A DNA stretch of 64,000 nt from Neoalteromonas flava (GCF_002807685.1 NZ_PEAX01000001.1:682001-746000), one strand, 5' to 3'; shown: positions 16,351 through 26,201, counted from the first letter of the stretch. A program made the numbers and translations. The notes: a model not told the origin generated them from the letters alone.

Positions 16351-19116
16351 TTACTCTAGACCAACTGTCCAGCCTGCGGTCCAATTAGCATCCGCTTTAA
16401 CACCACCAACGAAGTCGGCATTATCGAAGAATGCATCGCCAGAGAAATCTTTAGGCGAAGCAGTGCTAATGCTGAAGATACCGTCTAGTACCGCTGCACC
16501 GTTAGCTTCAACAGAGTTACCTGCTTGTGCGTTCAAGAACCAATCTTCTAGGTTTACGTCACCATCACCGAACTTAAAGTTTTCACCGTTTTCACAGGCA
16601 ACCACTGAGTTAGTAAAGGTCGTTGTGCCGTCGCCCAGGTTCGTTTGCGATTCAGAAGAACCTTCAACCTCAAAACACTCACCCATGCCAGCAGGACCTG
16701 TGATGATAAAGTTAGCGAGTTGAGCACCTGTACCTTCACGCAAGTAAACCCCCTCAGAATCATCTGCACCATCGAAATTATTGCCGATAATCGTTACGTT
16801 CGCGATGGCAGGGTTTGACTGTGGTTCAATTGCTGGGTTTGAGCCGTCATTATCGGCTTCGATTGCGCGGTTAGCATCAGAGTCGTCTGTAGCTTGCTTA
16901 ACGACTACATACTGCATGCGACCTTGATAACCGTTATCCCAATCGATACTGTCATCTTGAATGTCAGTCAATACGAGGTATTTAACGTCAACGTTACCAC
17001 CGAAGAACTCAACACCATCATCAGCGTTTTTATGTACTTGTAGATATTCAACCGTTGTACCAGAGCCAACGCCACCAAAGGTTACACCATTAAGTTCGTT
17101 ATCAGGCGCAACCTCAAAACCACCATGCATGACGCGGACGAAGCGTAATGTACCTGAGTTGTCGTCAGTGGCAGTACCACCAAATACCGCTCCTTCCTGC
17201 ACGCCTTCCACCTGCAGTGAGCAATCGCCAGTAGTTGGACACTTGTTAGATGGCGCGTTACCCAAGATAACCATACCACCCCATTGACCCGCTGCACCGG
17301 CGTTATTAACCAAGTCATCGCGTGACGTGAAGGTAATTGGCTCAGCAGCAGTACCATTCGCATTGATTTGAGAACCACGGCTAATGACCAAATAGTCATT
17401 GCCTGAAACACCAAATACCGTAACACCTGGTTCAACCGTCAAGGTAGCGCTATCAACGTTATCACCGCCCACAAAAACAGCTCCAGAAAGTGCGTATAAG
17501 TTTCCATCAGTAAGAGTCAGGTCAGACGTTATACGACCAGATACTTCACAGGTAGTCGTTACGCCGTCGACTGATGCGATGGTTGTGGTTCCCGCAGGAC
17601 AGCCTGATTCAGTTACAACGACACCGACTTCACCGCCGCCGAAACCAAAGGCCCAGCCTTGACGCCAGTCAGCACCGTTATCCAGTGCACCGATAAAGTC
17701 AGTAGCTTCAAAGAAACCATCCACTTGTGATGCATCTGTACCTGCACCTAACAGTGGGCTTTCTGCTGTTGGTGTACCATCATTATTAAGGCCTACAGAC
17801 TCAGAAACAAAGTTGTTGGCTTGTACATTTAAGAACCAATCTTCAAGATCTACTGCACCGTTTGCAGTGTCGGCTTTAAAGCTCTCACCATTGGCACAAG
17901 CGATAACAGAGTTGCTAATGGTAATTGTGCCATCACCTAGGTTAGCTTGTGATTCAGTTGAGTTCTCAACTTCGAAACACTCACCCATGCCCGCAGGGCC
18001 AGTCACTAACATGTTATAAATTTGTGCGCCAGTGCCTTCACGCAAGTACACACCTTCAGAATCATCTTCACCGTCGAAGTTGTTGCCGATGATGGTCAAG
18101 TTTGCAATCATTGGGTTTGACTGTGGCTCGATATCTGGCGTTGAGCCATCGTTATCCGCTTCGATACCGCGGTTCGCATCACCTGATGCGCGATCTTGTT
18201 CCACATAAACGTATTGCATCTTACCTTTAAAGCCGTTATCCCAATCGATGCTGTCGTCTTGAATGCCTGTTAGTACTAAGTGCTTAACATTAACATTACC
18301 GCCGAAGAACTCGACACCGTCATCGGCATTAGCGTGAACCTGAAGATAGTCAACCGTAGTGCCTGAACCGACACCGCCGAATGTAATACCGTTGAGTTCG
18401 TTGTCAGGAGCAATTTCAAAGCCGGCATACTTAACCACAAGATAATTTAAGGTCCCTGAATTGTCGGTCTCATCAGTGCCACCGAAGACCGCACCTTCTT
18501 GTACACCTTCAACCTGCAATGAACACTCTCCCGTGAGCGGGCATTTGTTTGACGGTGCATTACCTAAAATAACAACACCACCCCATTGGCCGGCGCCCAC
18601 TTCGTCGCCCAATACGTCAGCGAAAGACGTCATAATTACTGGTGCACTTGCTGAGCCCATCGCTTCAATTTGTGAACCACGGCTTACCACTAAGTAGTCG
18701 TTACCCGTACGACCAAAAATAACCGTACCTTCTTCGATTTCTAGTACTGTGCTGTCAGTGTTATCACCACCGACGAAAACCGGACCTTCAAGTGCCCAAA
18801 CTGTATCGTTTGTTAGGGTTACTTTACCGTTGGTCGCATCTGCGTCGGTTAAACGGCCTGTAATAACACGTACGCTAACGTCACGGCCAAATGCCGCTGA
18901 TACTTCGTTACTAAGGAATGTACTAGCTTCACCTGGAGCAGTGTCTGTCACCGGTGGAGGTGTAGGAGTACCACCGTTATCACCATTGTTATTAGTCACG
19001 TTGTTCACAACACTGTTATCAATATCGCCTTCGCTGATGTTGATATCACCGCCACAACCGGCAAGTACCAGAGCTGTCGCGATCGCTGACGCTTTAAAAA
19101 GGTGCTTAACTTGCAT
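16351..19116 (-). CDS. Large surface-type lipoprotein with two tandem homologous modules
   Basis: About 921 residues from ATG 19116 (TTGGAGT upstream; the longer frame needs a TTG start and would contain this site). Lipobox LVLAGCG near residue 17, then a low-complexity linker (NVTNNNGDNGG, TPTPPP). Two modules of about 430 residues repeat with a 435-residue period: each has VFVGGDN, NDYLV(V/I)SRGSQI, PSNKCP, CSLQVEGVQEGAVFGGT, DDGVEFFGGNV, IQDDSIDWDNG and NNFDG.DDSEGVYLREG. The pattern suggests right-handed beta-helix folds with acidic, possibly calcium-binding loops. It precedes a TonB receptor, so it may be its surface partner, as SusD is for SusC, though it is not homologous to SusD. Confidence 0.8.
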   Translation of the reverse strand: MQVKHLFKASAIATALVLAGCGGDINISEGDIDNSVVNNVTNNNGDNGGTPTPPPVTDTAPGEASTFLSNEVSAAFGRDVSVRVITGRLTDADATNGKVTLTNDTVWALEGPVFVGGDNTDSTVLEIEEGTVIFGRTGNDYLVVSRGSQIEAMGSASAPVIMTSFADVLGDEVGAGQWGGVVILGNAPSNKCPLTGECSLQVEGVQEGAVFGGTDETDNSGTLNYLVVKYAGFEIAPDNELNGITFGGVGSGTTVDYLQVHANADDGVEFFGGNVNVKHLVLTGIQDDSIDWDNGFKGKMQYVYVEQDRASGDANRGIEADNDGSTPDIEPQSNPMIANLTIIGNNFDGEDDSEGVYLREGTGAQIYNMLVTGPAGMGECFEVENSTESQANLGDGTITISNSVIACANGESFKADTANGAVDLEDWFLNVQANNFVSESVGLNNDGTPTAESPLLGAGTDASQVDGFFEATDFIGALDNGADWRQGWAFGFGGGEVGVVVTESGCPAGTTTIASVDGVTTTCEVSGRITSDLTLTDGNLYALSGAVFVGGDNVDSATLTVEPGVTVFGVSGNDYLVISRGSQINANGTAAEPITFTSRDDLVNNAGAAGQWGGMVILGNAPSNKCPTTGDCSLQVEGVQEGAVFGGTATDDNSGTLRFVRVMHGGFEVAPDNELNGVTFGGVGSGTTVEYLQVHKNADDGVEFFGGNVDVKYLVLTDIQDDSIDWDNGYQGRMQYVVVKQATDDSDANRAIEADNDGSNPAIEPQSNPAIANVTIIGNNFDGADDSEGVYLREGTGAQLANFIITGPAGMGECFEVEGSSESQTNLGDGTTTFTNSVVACENGENFKFGDGDVNLEDWFLNAQAGNSVEANGAAVLDGIFSISTASPKDFSGDAFFDNADFVGGVKADANWTAGWTVGLE

Positions 19117-19175
19117 TCTTAACTCCAAATCAGGGCTATATTAATTAAAAAACGCAAGCAGAGTAATAGAGCTAA

Positions 19176-19193
19176 GTGACACATTTGTTACAA
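19176..19193 (-). promoter_or_regulatory. Putative Pho box upstream of the lipoprotein
   Basis: Read on the minus strand, TTGTAACAAATGTGTCAC matches 14 of 18 positions of the E. coli Pho box consensus (7-4-7 geometry). A TATTAC -10-like hexamer follows 7 bases later (19168-19163), as in PhoB-activated promoters. It is 60 bases upstream of the lipoprotein start. Confidence 0.55.
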
Positions 19194-19252
19194 GTGAAAA
19201 ATGTCACAAAAGTTTCACATAGTGAGGGGTGAAGGAAATAAAAAAAACGCGA

Positions 19253-20254
19253 TCAACGCTTCGCAATAGGCTCCAAAATAAAATCGGAGGCTTCAGCTTC
19301 TTGATTCGACAGTAAACGCAACTGTCGCGCCAGAATATCATCGGGAATTGGGAAATAACCATCTTCGCGCACTAATGCTTGACCTTCCTGAGAAAAGACT
19401 AAGCGTAAGAATTCACGCTCTAGAATAGGTAACGGTTGATTCGGCGCCTTGTTGATCATGATGTATAAAAAACGGGTAAATGGATAACGGCCATTCAGCA
19501 CGGTTTCCTGCGTTAAGGCGACTTCTTGACCCGCGTTATTAATTAGCGCGAGTGCTTTTACCCCTGCGGTTTTGTGACCATAGGCCGCATAGCCGAGGGC
19601 GCCGCGTGATGATGCAACAGAGAGCACCACTGATGAGGAGCCGGGTTGTTCATTCACTGTGGCTCTAAAGTCGCCATCACACAATGCCATGGATTTAAAC
19701 AAACCATAAGTACCCGACACTGAGTTTCGGCCAAACAAACGAATCGGATGCTCAGCACCCCAATAATCAATACCTAACTGCCCCCACTGCTCAATTGATG
19801 CTGGAGCTCCACAAAAGCGGGTTTGTGAAAAGATCGCATCGACCTGCTGCAGACTCAATGCCATAAGAGGATTTTTACGCTCAACAAATAAGGCCATTGC
19901 GTCAACGGCGACTAATAAAAGCGTTGGTGCATAACCATAATTACGCTGAAAGGCACTGGATTCACTCAGTTTCAACTGGCGACTCATTGGACCGATGGTG
20001 GCAGTACCTTCGGTCAGCGCAGGCGGTGCAGTGCTTGAGCCAGAGGCTTGAATTTGTATTTTTACATGCGGGTAATAAGTTTTGAATTGTTGCGACCAGC
20101 CTGCCACCAAGTTAGCAAGGGTGTCTGAACCGACTGAGGTTAAATTACCGTCCACCCCAGGGTAGCGCTGATAGGGCTGGGGCCCTGAATCTGACGGCTG
20201 TGCCGCATGCGTAACACTAAACCATAAGGCACAAATTAAGGCGCTAATTCTCAT
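19253..20254 (-). CDS. pstS: PstS-like phosphate-binding periplasmic protein
   Basis: A 333-residue PstS-type substrate-binding protein: signal peptide (ends THAAQ), VGSDTLANLVAGW, SGSSTAPPALTEG, IGPMSRQL and FGRNSVSGTYGLF are the phosphate-contacting loops of this family. It binds phosphate in the periplasm. It overlaps phoR by 4 bases (ATGA) but no pstCAB transporter genes are in this window, so it either delivers to a transporter encoded elsewhere or has a sensing role. The downstream lipoprotein and TonB receptor suggest joint use in phosphate acquisition. Confidence 0.85.
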   Translation of the reverse strand: MRISALICALWFSVTHAAQPSDSGPQPYQRYPGVDGNLTSVGSDTLANLVAGWSQQFKTYYPHVKIQIQASGSSTAPPALTEGTATIGPMSRQLKLSESSAFQRNYGYAPTLLLVAVDAMALFVERKNPLMALSLQQVDAIFSQTRFCGAPASIEQWGQLGIDYWGAEHPIRLFGRNSVSGTYGLFKSMALCDGDFRATVNEQPGSSSVVLSVASSRGALGYAAYGHKTAGVKALALINNAGQEVALTQETVLNGRYPFTRFLYIMINKAPNQPLPILEREFLRLVFSQEGQALVREDGYFPIPDDILARQLRLLSNQEAEASDFILEPIAKR

Positions 20255-21564
20255 GCCGGCGTAACGTCTGTGGATTTGATTAACTCTGCTGAAAGAGTAA
20301 AGCCAAATTCGCTGCCTTCGCCAACCACACTGGCGATTTCTAATTCGCTGTTATGATGGCTCAATACGTGTTTAACGATCGATAAACCAAGACCAGACCC
20401 ACCCGTTTTGCGTGAACGCGCTTTATCAACCCGGTAAAAGCGCTCGGTTAAACGCGCTAAATGTTTTTCTTCAATCCCGTCGCCATTATCGCGCACCGCA
20501 AACCGCACGCCATCCTTATGGCGCTTCCAATACACATCAATCTGCCCGTTCTCCGGCGTGTAATTAATCGCATTAAAGATTAAATTAGAACATGCGCTAC
20601 GCAATTCTGTTTCGACACCAAACACCTCAATGTCCGCATCGATGTGGTAATTTATGGTATGCCCGCGCTCTTGATTCAGGGTATCAGCCTCATGCCGAAT
20701 AATTTTTATTAACTGCGCCATATTGACCGTGTTTTCGTAGATCCGTTCTGCACTTGACTCGATCCGCGACAGGATCAATAAGTCTTCAATCAGGTTGCGC
20801 ATGCGCAACGTTTGGGCACTCATTTCGGTTAACGCTTTCGCAGTAAGCGGATCATTCTCTGGGTCACTGGGCAATAGCTCTAAATATCCATTGATCACGG
20901 TTAACGGAGTGCGCAATTCGTGCGACACATTGGCAACAAAATCACGGCGCATATCCTCTAACTGTGAAACTCGCGTTACGTCACGGGCGATTAATAAAAA
21001 ATGATCTTCACCGTAGCGCATGATCCGATATTCGAAAATCTTACGAATGTTGGCTGGCGAAGGCACTTCGATGGGATAACGGTAATTTCCCGCATGGAAG
21101 TATTCGATGAATTTGGGGTGTCGGATCAGGTTGTCGATTCGCCGTCCTGCATCGTCAGGCCAGCGCAATCCCAGGTCAATGCGAGCCAATCGATTGCACC
21201 AAACAATTTTCGCCTGTTCATCAAGTACCACAACCGCATCAGGTAACGCTTCAGAGCCTTCACGAAAGCGTTTAACTAATTGCCCTAATTCTTTGCGCTT
21301 TTTTCGGTTCTTGCGTGAAAGATGATAAATCCCCTCATAAATGTGCTCCCACACACCAATTGCTGTGGGAGGAGACATTTTCTTGCTGTGCCACAACCAT
21401 TTATTGAGTTTAAACAACTGCGCATAATGCCACAGTAACAAACCTGCCGCGCCAATTAAGAGCACTTCCAGCATGGCGTCAACATACCAGCCGAGCACCC
21501 AAAATATTGCCACGTAACCGGTGACAATGAGTGTGGTTTTTAGCCATGAAAAAGGGTAGTACAC
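20251..21564 (-). CDS. phoR: Phosphate regulon sensor histidine kinase PhoR
   Basis: A 437-residue histidine kinase of the PhoR type. Two N-terminal membrane segments (about 8-48) with the DUF3329-like region, a PAS domain (about 105-195, LPDAVVVLDEQAKIVWCN), the H-box FVANVSHELRTPLTVINGY, and N, G1 and G2 boxes (FNAINYTPENG, RDNGDGIE, GGSGLGLSIVKHVL). It phosphorylates PhoB when phosphate is low. It starts 36 bases after phoB and overlaps pstS by 4 bases, so it is in the same operon. Confidence 0.92.
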   Translation of the reverse strand: MYYPFSWLKTTLIVTGYVAIFWVLGWYVDAMLEVLLIGAAGLLLWHYAQLFKLNKWLWHSKKMSPPTAIGVWEHIYEGIYHLSRKNRKKRKELGQLVKRFREGSEALPDAVVVLDEQAKIVWCNRLARIDLGLRWPDDAGRRIDNLIRHPKFIEYFHAGNYRYPIEVPSPANIRKIFEYRIMRYGEDHFLLIARDVTRVSQLEDMRRDFVANVSHELRTPLTVINGYLELLPSDPENDPLTAKALTEMSAQTLRMRNLIEDLLILSRIESSAERIYENTVNMAQLIKIIRHEADTLNQERGHTINYHIDADIEVFGVETELRSACSNLIFNAINYTPENGQIDVYWKRHKDGVRFAVRDNGDGIEEKHLARLTERFYRVDKARSRKTGGSGLGLSIVKHVLSHHNSELEIASVVGEGSEFGFTLSAELIKSTDVTPA

Positions 21565-21599
21565 AAAAACCTCTTGGCCGAATGCGGCGCAATGGATAG

Positions 21600-22289
21600 T
21601 TATATTTTAGCTGAAAACCGATAGCCTGCGCCACGTACAGTTTGGATCATACTATCATGGCCATGGCCACCGATGGCTTTGCGTAAACGACGAATATGCA
21701 CATCTACGGTACGATCCTCTACATAAACGTTAGTACCCCACACGTTATCAAGTAACTGCTCACGACTATAAACCCGCTCCGGGTGCGTCATGAAAAAATG
21801 CAGGAGTTTAAATTCTGTTGGCCCCATATCGACCGGTTCATCATTGGCCGTTACACGATGTGATACAGGCTCGAGGATAAGACCATTAAACTCAATCGGT
21901 TCCTCTTTACTGGTAGGCGTCACCCGACGCATGACCGCTTTGATTCGAGCCACCAATTCTTTCGGCGAAAAGGGCTTGGTAATATAATCATCAGCGCCTG
22001 CATCCAGACCACGGATCTTGTCATCCTCTTCGCCACGCGCAGTTAACATTATTACCGGTATATCACGGGTAAATTCGTGCTGCTTGAGACTTTTAGCTAG
22101 CTGCACGCCACTTCCACCGGGCAGCATCCAGTCTAATAGGATCAAATCGGGATAAGGCTCTTTAATTTTCGCTTGAGCAATATCAAAATCTTCTGCTTCT
22201 TCCGTTTTGAAACCCGCCTGCTCCAACACCAATTTTAACATTTCGCGGATCGGCGCTTCATCTTCAACTAGCAATACCGTTCTAGACAT
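21600..22289 (-). CDS. phoB: Phosphate regulon response regulator PhoB
   Basis: A 229-residue OmpR-family regulator: receiver domain ([14 protein letters not shown]; phosphoacceptor in [13 protein letters not shown]; switch lysine in [13 protein letters not shown]) and a C-terminal winged helix ([38 protein letters not shown]). The start at 22289 gives the classic PhoB N-terminus; the ATG six codons upstream has no good ribosome binding site. It activates phosphate-starvation genes via Pho boxes, two candidates for which lie nearby. Confidence 0.93.
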   Translation of the reverse strand: MSRTVLLVEDEAPIREMLKLVLEQAGFKTEEAEDFDIAQAKIKEPYPDLILLDWMLPGGSGVQLAKSLKQHEFTRDIPVIMLTARGEEDDKIRGLDAGADDYITKPFSPKELVARIKAVMRRVTPTSKEEPIEFNGLILEPVSHRVTANDEPVDMGPTEFKLLHFFMTHPERVYSREQLLDNVWGTNVYVEDRTVDVHIRRLRKAIGGHGHDSMIQTVRGAGYRFSAKI

Positions 22290-22325
22290 ACTTGTCGCTC
22301 TGTTCATAAAAACGCCGTTATTATT

Positions 22326-22342
22326 GTGACAGTGTGTGACAC
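22326..22342 (-). promoter_or_regulatory. Putative Pho box upstream of phoB (one-base shorter spacer)
   Basis: On the minus strand two heptamers, GTGTCAC and CTGTCAC, stand 3 bases apart. Consensus Pho boxes have a 4-base spacer. The site lies about 40 bases upstream of the phoB start and would allow autoregulation. Confidence 0.45.
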
Positions 22343-22494
22343 TTTTATTAAATTGAAATAATTCTCAAGTCAAGGCGTATACCTTCCATTGTTTCAGACA
22401 ATGATTAAACTTTCGACAGCAAACCTTGTTAATTGAAGCATTTACGCATATTCTTCAAATTAACCTATCCACGTGACGAGAGATTAAGGAAGCT

Positions 22495-24219
22495 ATGTCG
22501 TTGGGGTCACCTAGCCTTTCTCGCAAACTACTAACACGCGTTTTTTCGGTGTATTTCGTGTTGACGTTGGTTGTCACTGTGACCCAAATTATTGCCGAAT
22601 ATGCCAGTACAAAAGGTCAGATTGAAGATGAACTGCAAACCTTGCGCAGTACCTTCAGTGACAGTCTGACGCGCGCTATTTGGGAGCTGAATAATCCGCA
22701 AGCCATATCGATTGCACAAGGATTAATGGAACTACCCATTATAGAAGGTGTTCACATCCGTGATGAGTCTGGTACCTACGTGGTTGAATTGGGGCGAACT
22801 GCGCCACAAATTGCGGCAGCCATCGGGTTGGAGGGTTTACGCAATCACCAAGGCGGGCTTTTCAGTTACAGTTTTCCATTAGTCTTTGAGTTTTCTGGGC
22901 GCCAATCCCAAGTGGGCGATGTCGCTTTGTATTCCAGTTTTGAGATTGTACTTGACCGTATCGAAGTCGGCATTTTCTTCTTAGTCGGTAACGCCATGGT
23001 CAAAACTGCGTTTCTGATTTTTTTGTTTGTGACAGCCTTCAGGAAAATGCTTTCAGTTCCACTTAATTCAGTTACCGAGCAAATGCAAAACTTCGATCAG
23101 AATAACCTCGAAGACAGTAAGCTCAATCTGGAACTAGAGGATGACAATGAGCTTAAGCAACTGCAAATTTCTTACAACCACGTCATCGATGACCTAATTA
23201 CCTCTCAGGAAAAGTTACAATTAACTCAAGCCGAGCTAAAACGCGCAAATCGTAAACTCGATGACCAAAACCTCCTGTTAGAACAAGAGGTTGCTAAGAA
23301 AACAGCGGCGATGAGTCAAATTATGTTGGACTTGGAGGCACAGAAAGACGAGCTACTGAGTCGCCAATTGGATTTGCGCCAAGAAATTGATAACCGTCAG
23401 TATGTTGAACAAGAGTTGCGTAAACGCAATGATGAATTAGCTAGTTCCATGGATACCTTGCAAGCCGCGCAGAATCAGTTAATTGAATCTGAACGTATGG
23501 CGTCGTTGGGTGGTTTAGTCGCCGGCATTGCGCATGACGTTAACACGCCATTGGGTGTTGGGGTCACTGCTGCCAGTTTCTTACAAGAACGTATCGACCG
23601 ACTGCAAGAAGCATTTGAAGAAAAATCCATCACCCAATCACAACTAAGTAGTTTTATTGAAGAGGCGCGGCAAACTTCAGTACTGTTGATGAATAATCTT
23701 AATCGCGCTTCAGAGTTGATCGCCAGCTTCAAGCAGGTCGCAGTCGACCAAACTAGCGAAGCCGAGCGCACCATTAACCTGCTCGATTATTTGAATGAAA
23801 TTCTGCAATCGCTAAAACCGAGCTTCAAACACGCCAAACATACGATCAATGTTACCTGCGATCCAAATTTGACGATATTTTGTGCGCCAGGTGCCATTGC
23901 CCAAATTATCACTAATTTAGTCATGAATTCGGTTAATCACGGCTTTGAACATCAAGTTAAGGGCACTATTGACATCGATGTTGAGTTGCTTGGGGATGAT
24001 ATCAAGCTGCGCTATTCAGACAATGGCATCGGTTTGAAGCCGGAGTATCTCGACAGTTTATTTGATGCTTTCTTTACTACTAAACGCGCTAAAGGCGGAA
24101 GTGGTTTAGGTACCCACATTATTTATAACTTAGTGACACAAACGCTTAATGGTCAAATAGAGGCTACTTCGGAGCCTGGCAAAGGCCTTCATTACATCAT
24201 TCGCTTTCCGCAACGCTAA
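22495..24219 (+). CDS. Membrane histidine kinase with coiled coil (orphan)
   Basis: 574 residues: two membrane segments (about 15-38 and 160-182) flanking a periplasmic sensor domain, a HAMP-like stretch, a long coiled coil (about 225-330), the H-box MASLGGLVAGIAHDVNTPLG, and a HATPase_c domain with NLVMNSVNHGF, RYSDNGIGL and GGSGLGTHII. The HAHDVNTPLG-type box is found in kinases whose partner is often encoded elsewhere; no response regulator is adjacent. AAGGA precedes the ATG. Signal and target are unknown. Confidence 0.85.
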   Translation: MSLGSPSLSRKLLTRVFSVYFVLTLVVTVTQIIAEYASTKGQIEDELQTLRSTFSDSLTRAIWELNNPQAISIAQGLMELPIIEGVHIRDESGTYVVELGRTAPQIAAAIGLEGLRNHQGGLFSYSFPLVFEFSGRQSQVGDVALYSSFEIVLDRIEVGIFFLVGNAMVKTAFLIFLFVTAFRKMLSVPLNSVTEQMQNFDQNNLEDSKLNLELEDDNELKQLQISYNHVIDDLITSQEKLQLTQAELKRANRKLDDQNLLLEQEVAKKTAAMSQIMLDLEAQKDELLSRQLDLRQEIDNRQYVEQELRKRNDELASSMDTLQAAQNQLIESERMASLGGLVAGIAHDVNTPLGVGVTAASFLQERIDRLQEAFEEKSITQSQLSSFIEEARQTSVLLMNNLNRASELIASFKQVAVDQTSEAERTINLLDYLNEILQSLKPSFKHAKHTINVTCDPNLTIFCAPGAIAQIITNLVMNSVNHGFEHQVKGTIDIDVELLGDDIKLRYSDNGIGLKPEYLDSLFDAFFTTKRAKGGSGLGTHIIYNLVTQTLNGQIEATSEPGKGLHYIIRFPQR

Positions 24220-24314
24220 AGAAAGTACGCTTAATAATTCCAGCATCCAAGGACAAGTGAAGTGGGCTTGTGCTACCATGCGCGTCCTCAATTTTTGCAA
24301 CTATTTAAAACAAC

Positions 24315-25229
24315 ATGTGGTTTAAAAATCTAAAAGCGTATCGCTTGAATACGCCCCTTTCGCTCGATCCAGAATCCGTTGAATCCAGCCTAGGCGAACT
24401 TGCTTTTCGCCCCTGCGGCAAGCATGAGACTGCCAGCATGGGGTTTGAACCTCCTTTCGCTGCCTCCGGCATGCGTAATGCCAGTATGCTATGCCATGTA
24501 GTAGAAGGTCGCTACTGGATATGTCTGAAGAAGCAAGAGCGGATCTTACCGGCATCTGTGGTGAACGCAGAACTTGCCGAGAAAGTTGCTTCTATCGAAG
24601 CAGAAACCGGCAGCCCCGTGGGCAAGAAAGCGCAATCCGATTTACGTCAAGAGATCATCACGCGTTTGTTACCACAAGCATTCACGAAAAATAGCTACAC
24701 CCATGGGTTTATCGCCACGCAACATGACCTAGTATTAGTTAATGCCAGCAGTGATGGTGCCGCTGAAGCTTTTCTCGCACACGTGCGCAAGGCCTTGGGG
24801 TCGCTCCCCGTGGTTCCGCTGGTGCGCCATAGCCTGCAAGCAGCTCTCACAGAATGGGTCAGTGATAAGCCTCCACATGAGATTATTCTGCAGGACGAAG
24901 CTGAATTAAAATCAGTGAACGATGATGGCGCAATTATTCGCTGTAAACATCAAGACTTGTTCAGTGATGAAATCAAGTTGCATCTCAATTCTGGCAAATT
25001 GTTACAGAAAGTCGCTATCGAATGGGACGAGCGATTACAATGCGTTATCCAAGAGGATGGTGCCATAAAACGCTTGAAATTTACCGATGTAGTAAAGGAG
25101 CAAAATGCCGACATTCCTAAGGATGAATTGGCGGCGAAACTGGATGCTGATTTTGCGCTAATGTCGGGTGAAATCCTGGCCTTTATGGAAGCATTCAAGG
25201 CAATGTTTCAGCTTGATAAAGAAGTTTGA
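24315..25229 (+). CDS. rdgC: Recombination-associated protein RdgC
   Basis: 304 residues, the usual length for RdgC, beginning MWFKNLKAYRL and containing GFEPPF, LRQEIITRLLPQAF and a C-terminal acidic helix. In E. coli RdgC forms a ring-shaped dimer that binds double-stranded DNA and modulates RecA-dependent repair. It is a monocistronic gene with its own promoter region; the convergent neighbour lies 64 bases downstream. Confidence 0.93.
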   Translation: MWFKNLKAYRLNTPLSLDPESVESSLGELAFRPCGKHETASMGFEPPFAASGMRNASMLCHVVEGRYWICLKKQERILPASVVNAELAEKVASIEAETGSPVGKKAQSDLRQEIITRLLPQAFTKNSYTHGFIATQHDLVLVNASSDGAAEAFLAHVRKALGSLPVVPLVRHSLQAALTEWVSDKPPHEIILQDEAELKSVNDDGAIIRCKHQDLFSDEIKLHLNSGKLLQKVAIEWDERLQCVIQEDGAIKRLKFTDVVKEQNADIPKDELAAKLDADFALMSGEILAFMEAFKAMFQLDKEV

Positions 25230-25292
25230 CCGGGTCATTCCGAGCCACACTTTAGTGGCTTGACTATTAATATTGGGGGTAGACAAGGTCGC

Positions 25293-26063
25293 TTAGTTTA
25301 GCCCCCAACGAGCCATGATCTGTTCATACTGACCAGTCGCTTTCAGTTCTGCCAAGCCTTTTTGTAATGCCATGACTGTGTTGACTGGTGTTTTCGTTCC
25401 CGTTGCCATTTCTAAGTCTACAGTAAGTTCGTCAATGTGTAGCAACGGCTTAACTGCATCAGGATCGTGTCCAGCCGCAATGATTTCAAAAGGACTTGTG
25501 GTGAAATTCATCAACACCGCATCTACACGACCAAGAAAAAGCATTGACCACAATTGTTCGACACGCACGAATAAAGTGAGATTTTCACCTTCAACAAACC
25601 CTTTCTGCATAAGATAATTGGCTGCGCCATAGCCGCGGATAGTCGCTATTCGCAGTGACTTTGCTTGGTCAATATTATCCAGCGCCTCTAGTTGACGATT
25701 TTTTAAGCCAATGAGATGCGCATCGGCAACCCCAACTTTGCCGATCCACTGTAATGAGTCGAGCCTTTGGGGCGTTTTTAGTGCAGTCAACAGCACAATG
25801 TTCGGATGCTGACGGGCTTCAACGATAGCTCGTGCCCACGGCAAATGCGAAATCGTAGCATCGATTTGGGTTTCAGCCAGTAACGCTTGCGCGAGTTCAA
25901 ATGCTGCACCTTGTGGGCGACCGTCTTTATCTAACCAGTAGTAGGGCGGAACAATTTCAGAATAAAAACGTAATTGAGGAGGAGTTTCAGCGGCACGACA
26001 AAGGGAGCTCCCGATGACAAGGGTGCAAATGACCAATAAACCTTGGCAAATTATATTGCGCAA
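25293..26063 (-). CDS. Periplasmic solute-binding protein, family 3 type
   Basis: 256 residues with a signal peptide (ends SLCRAAETP) and the SBP_bac_3 fold signature FYSEIVPPYYW, GAAFELAQALL, LPWARAIVEARQ and GYGAANYLM. This subfamily, common in marine gammaproteobacteria, is usually not linked to ABC permeases, and none is nearby. It is a paralogue of the protein at 62791: both contain PWARA and RTP/KTP...WIGK segments at like positions. The ligand is not predictable. RBS AGAGG lies close to the ATG. Confidence 0.8.
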   Translation of the reverse strand: MRNIICQGLLVICTLVIGSSLCRAAETPPQLRFYSEIVPPYYWLDKDGRPQGAAFELAQALLAETQIDATISHLPWARAIVEARQHPNIVLLTALKTPQRLDSLQWIGKVGVADAHLIGLKNRQLEALDNIDQAKSLRIATIRGYGAANYLMQKGFVEGENLTLFVRVEQLWSMLFLGRVDAVLMNFTTSPFEIIAAGHDPDAVKPLLHIDELTVDLEMATGTKTPVNTVMALQKGLAELKATGQYEQIMARWGLN

Positions 26064-26161
26064 TTGAACCTCTCATATCGAAACACGCAACGCCTTAAAT
26101 ATAGTCTGCGTAAAGCGCTATAAAAGCAAATTAAATTCGAGTTGCGAGTTTCACAATGAAA

Positions 26162-26193
26162 GGCTCCACGTTCACTTGCGGCTAGGTGGAGCC
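26162..26193 (-). terminator. Probable terminator of the HDOD gene
   Basis: Eight-base arms GGCTCCAC / GTGGAGCC with a 16-base loop, followed on the minus strand by TTTC. It is 9 bases after the HDOD stop. The U-run is weak. Confidence 0.45.
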
Positions 26194-26201
26194 AATTGAT
26201 A

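Noticed and set aside
19201-19218. A second Pho-box-like 18-mer on the plus strand (ATGTCACAAAAGTTTCAC)
   Set aside because: It matches 14 of 18 positions but faces away from the lipoprotein and points to no gene on the plus strand.
25243-25260. AGCCAC / GTGGCT hairpin between rdgC and the solute-binding gene as a terminator
   Set aside because: No T-run on either strand, so evidence is too weak.
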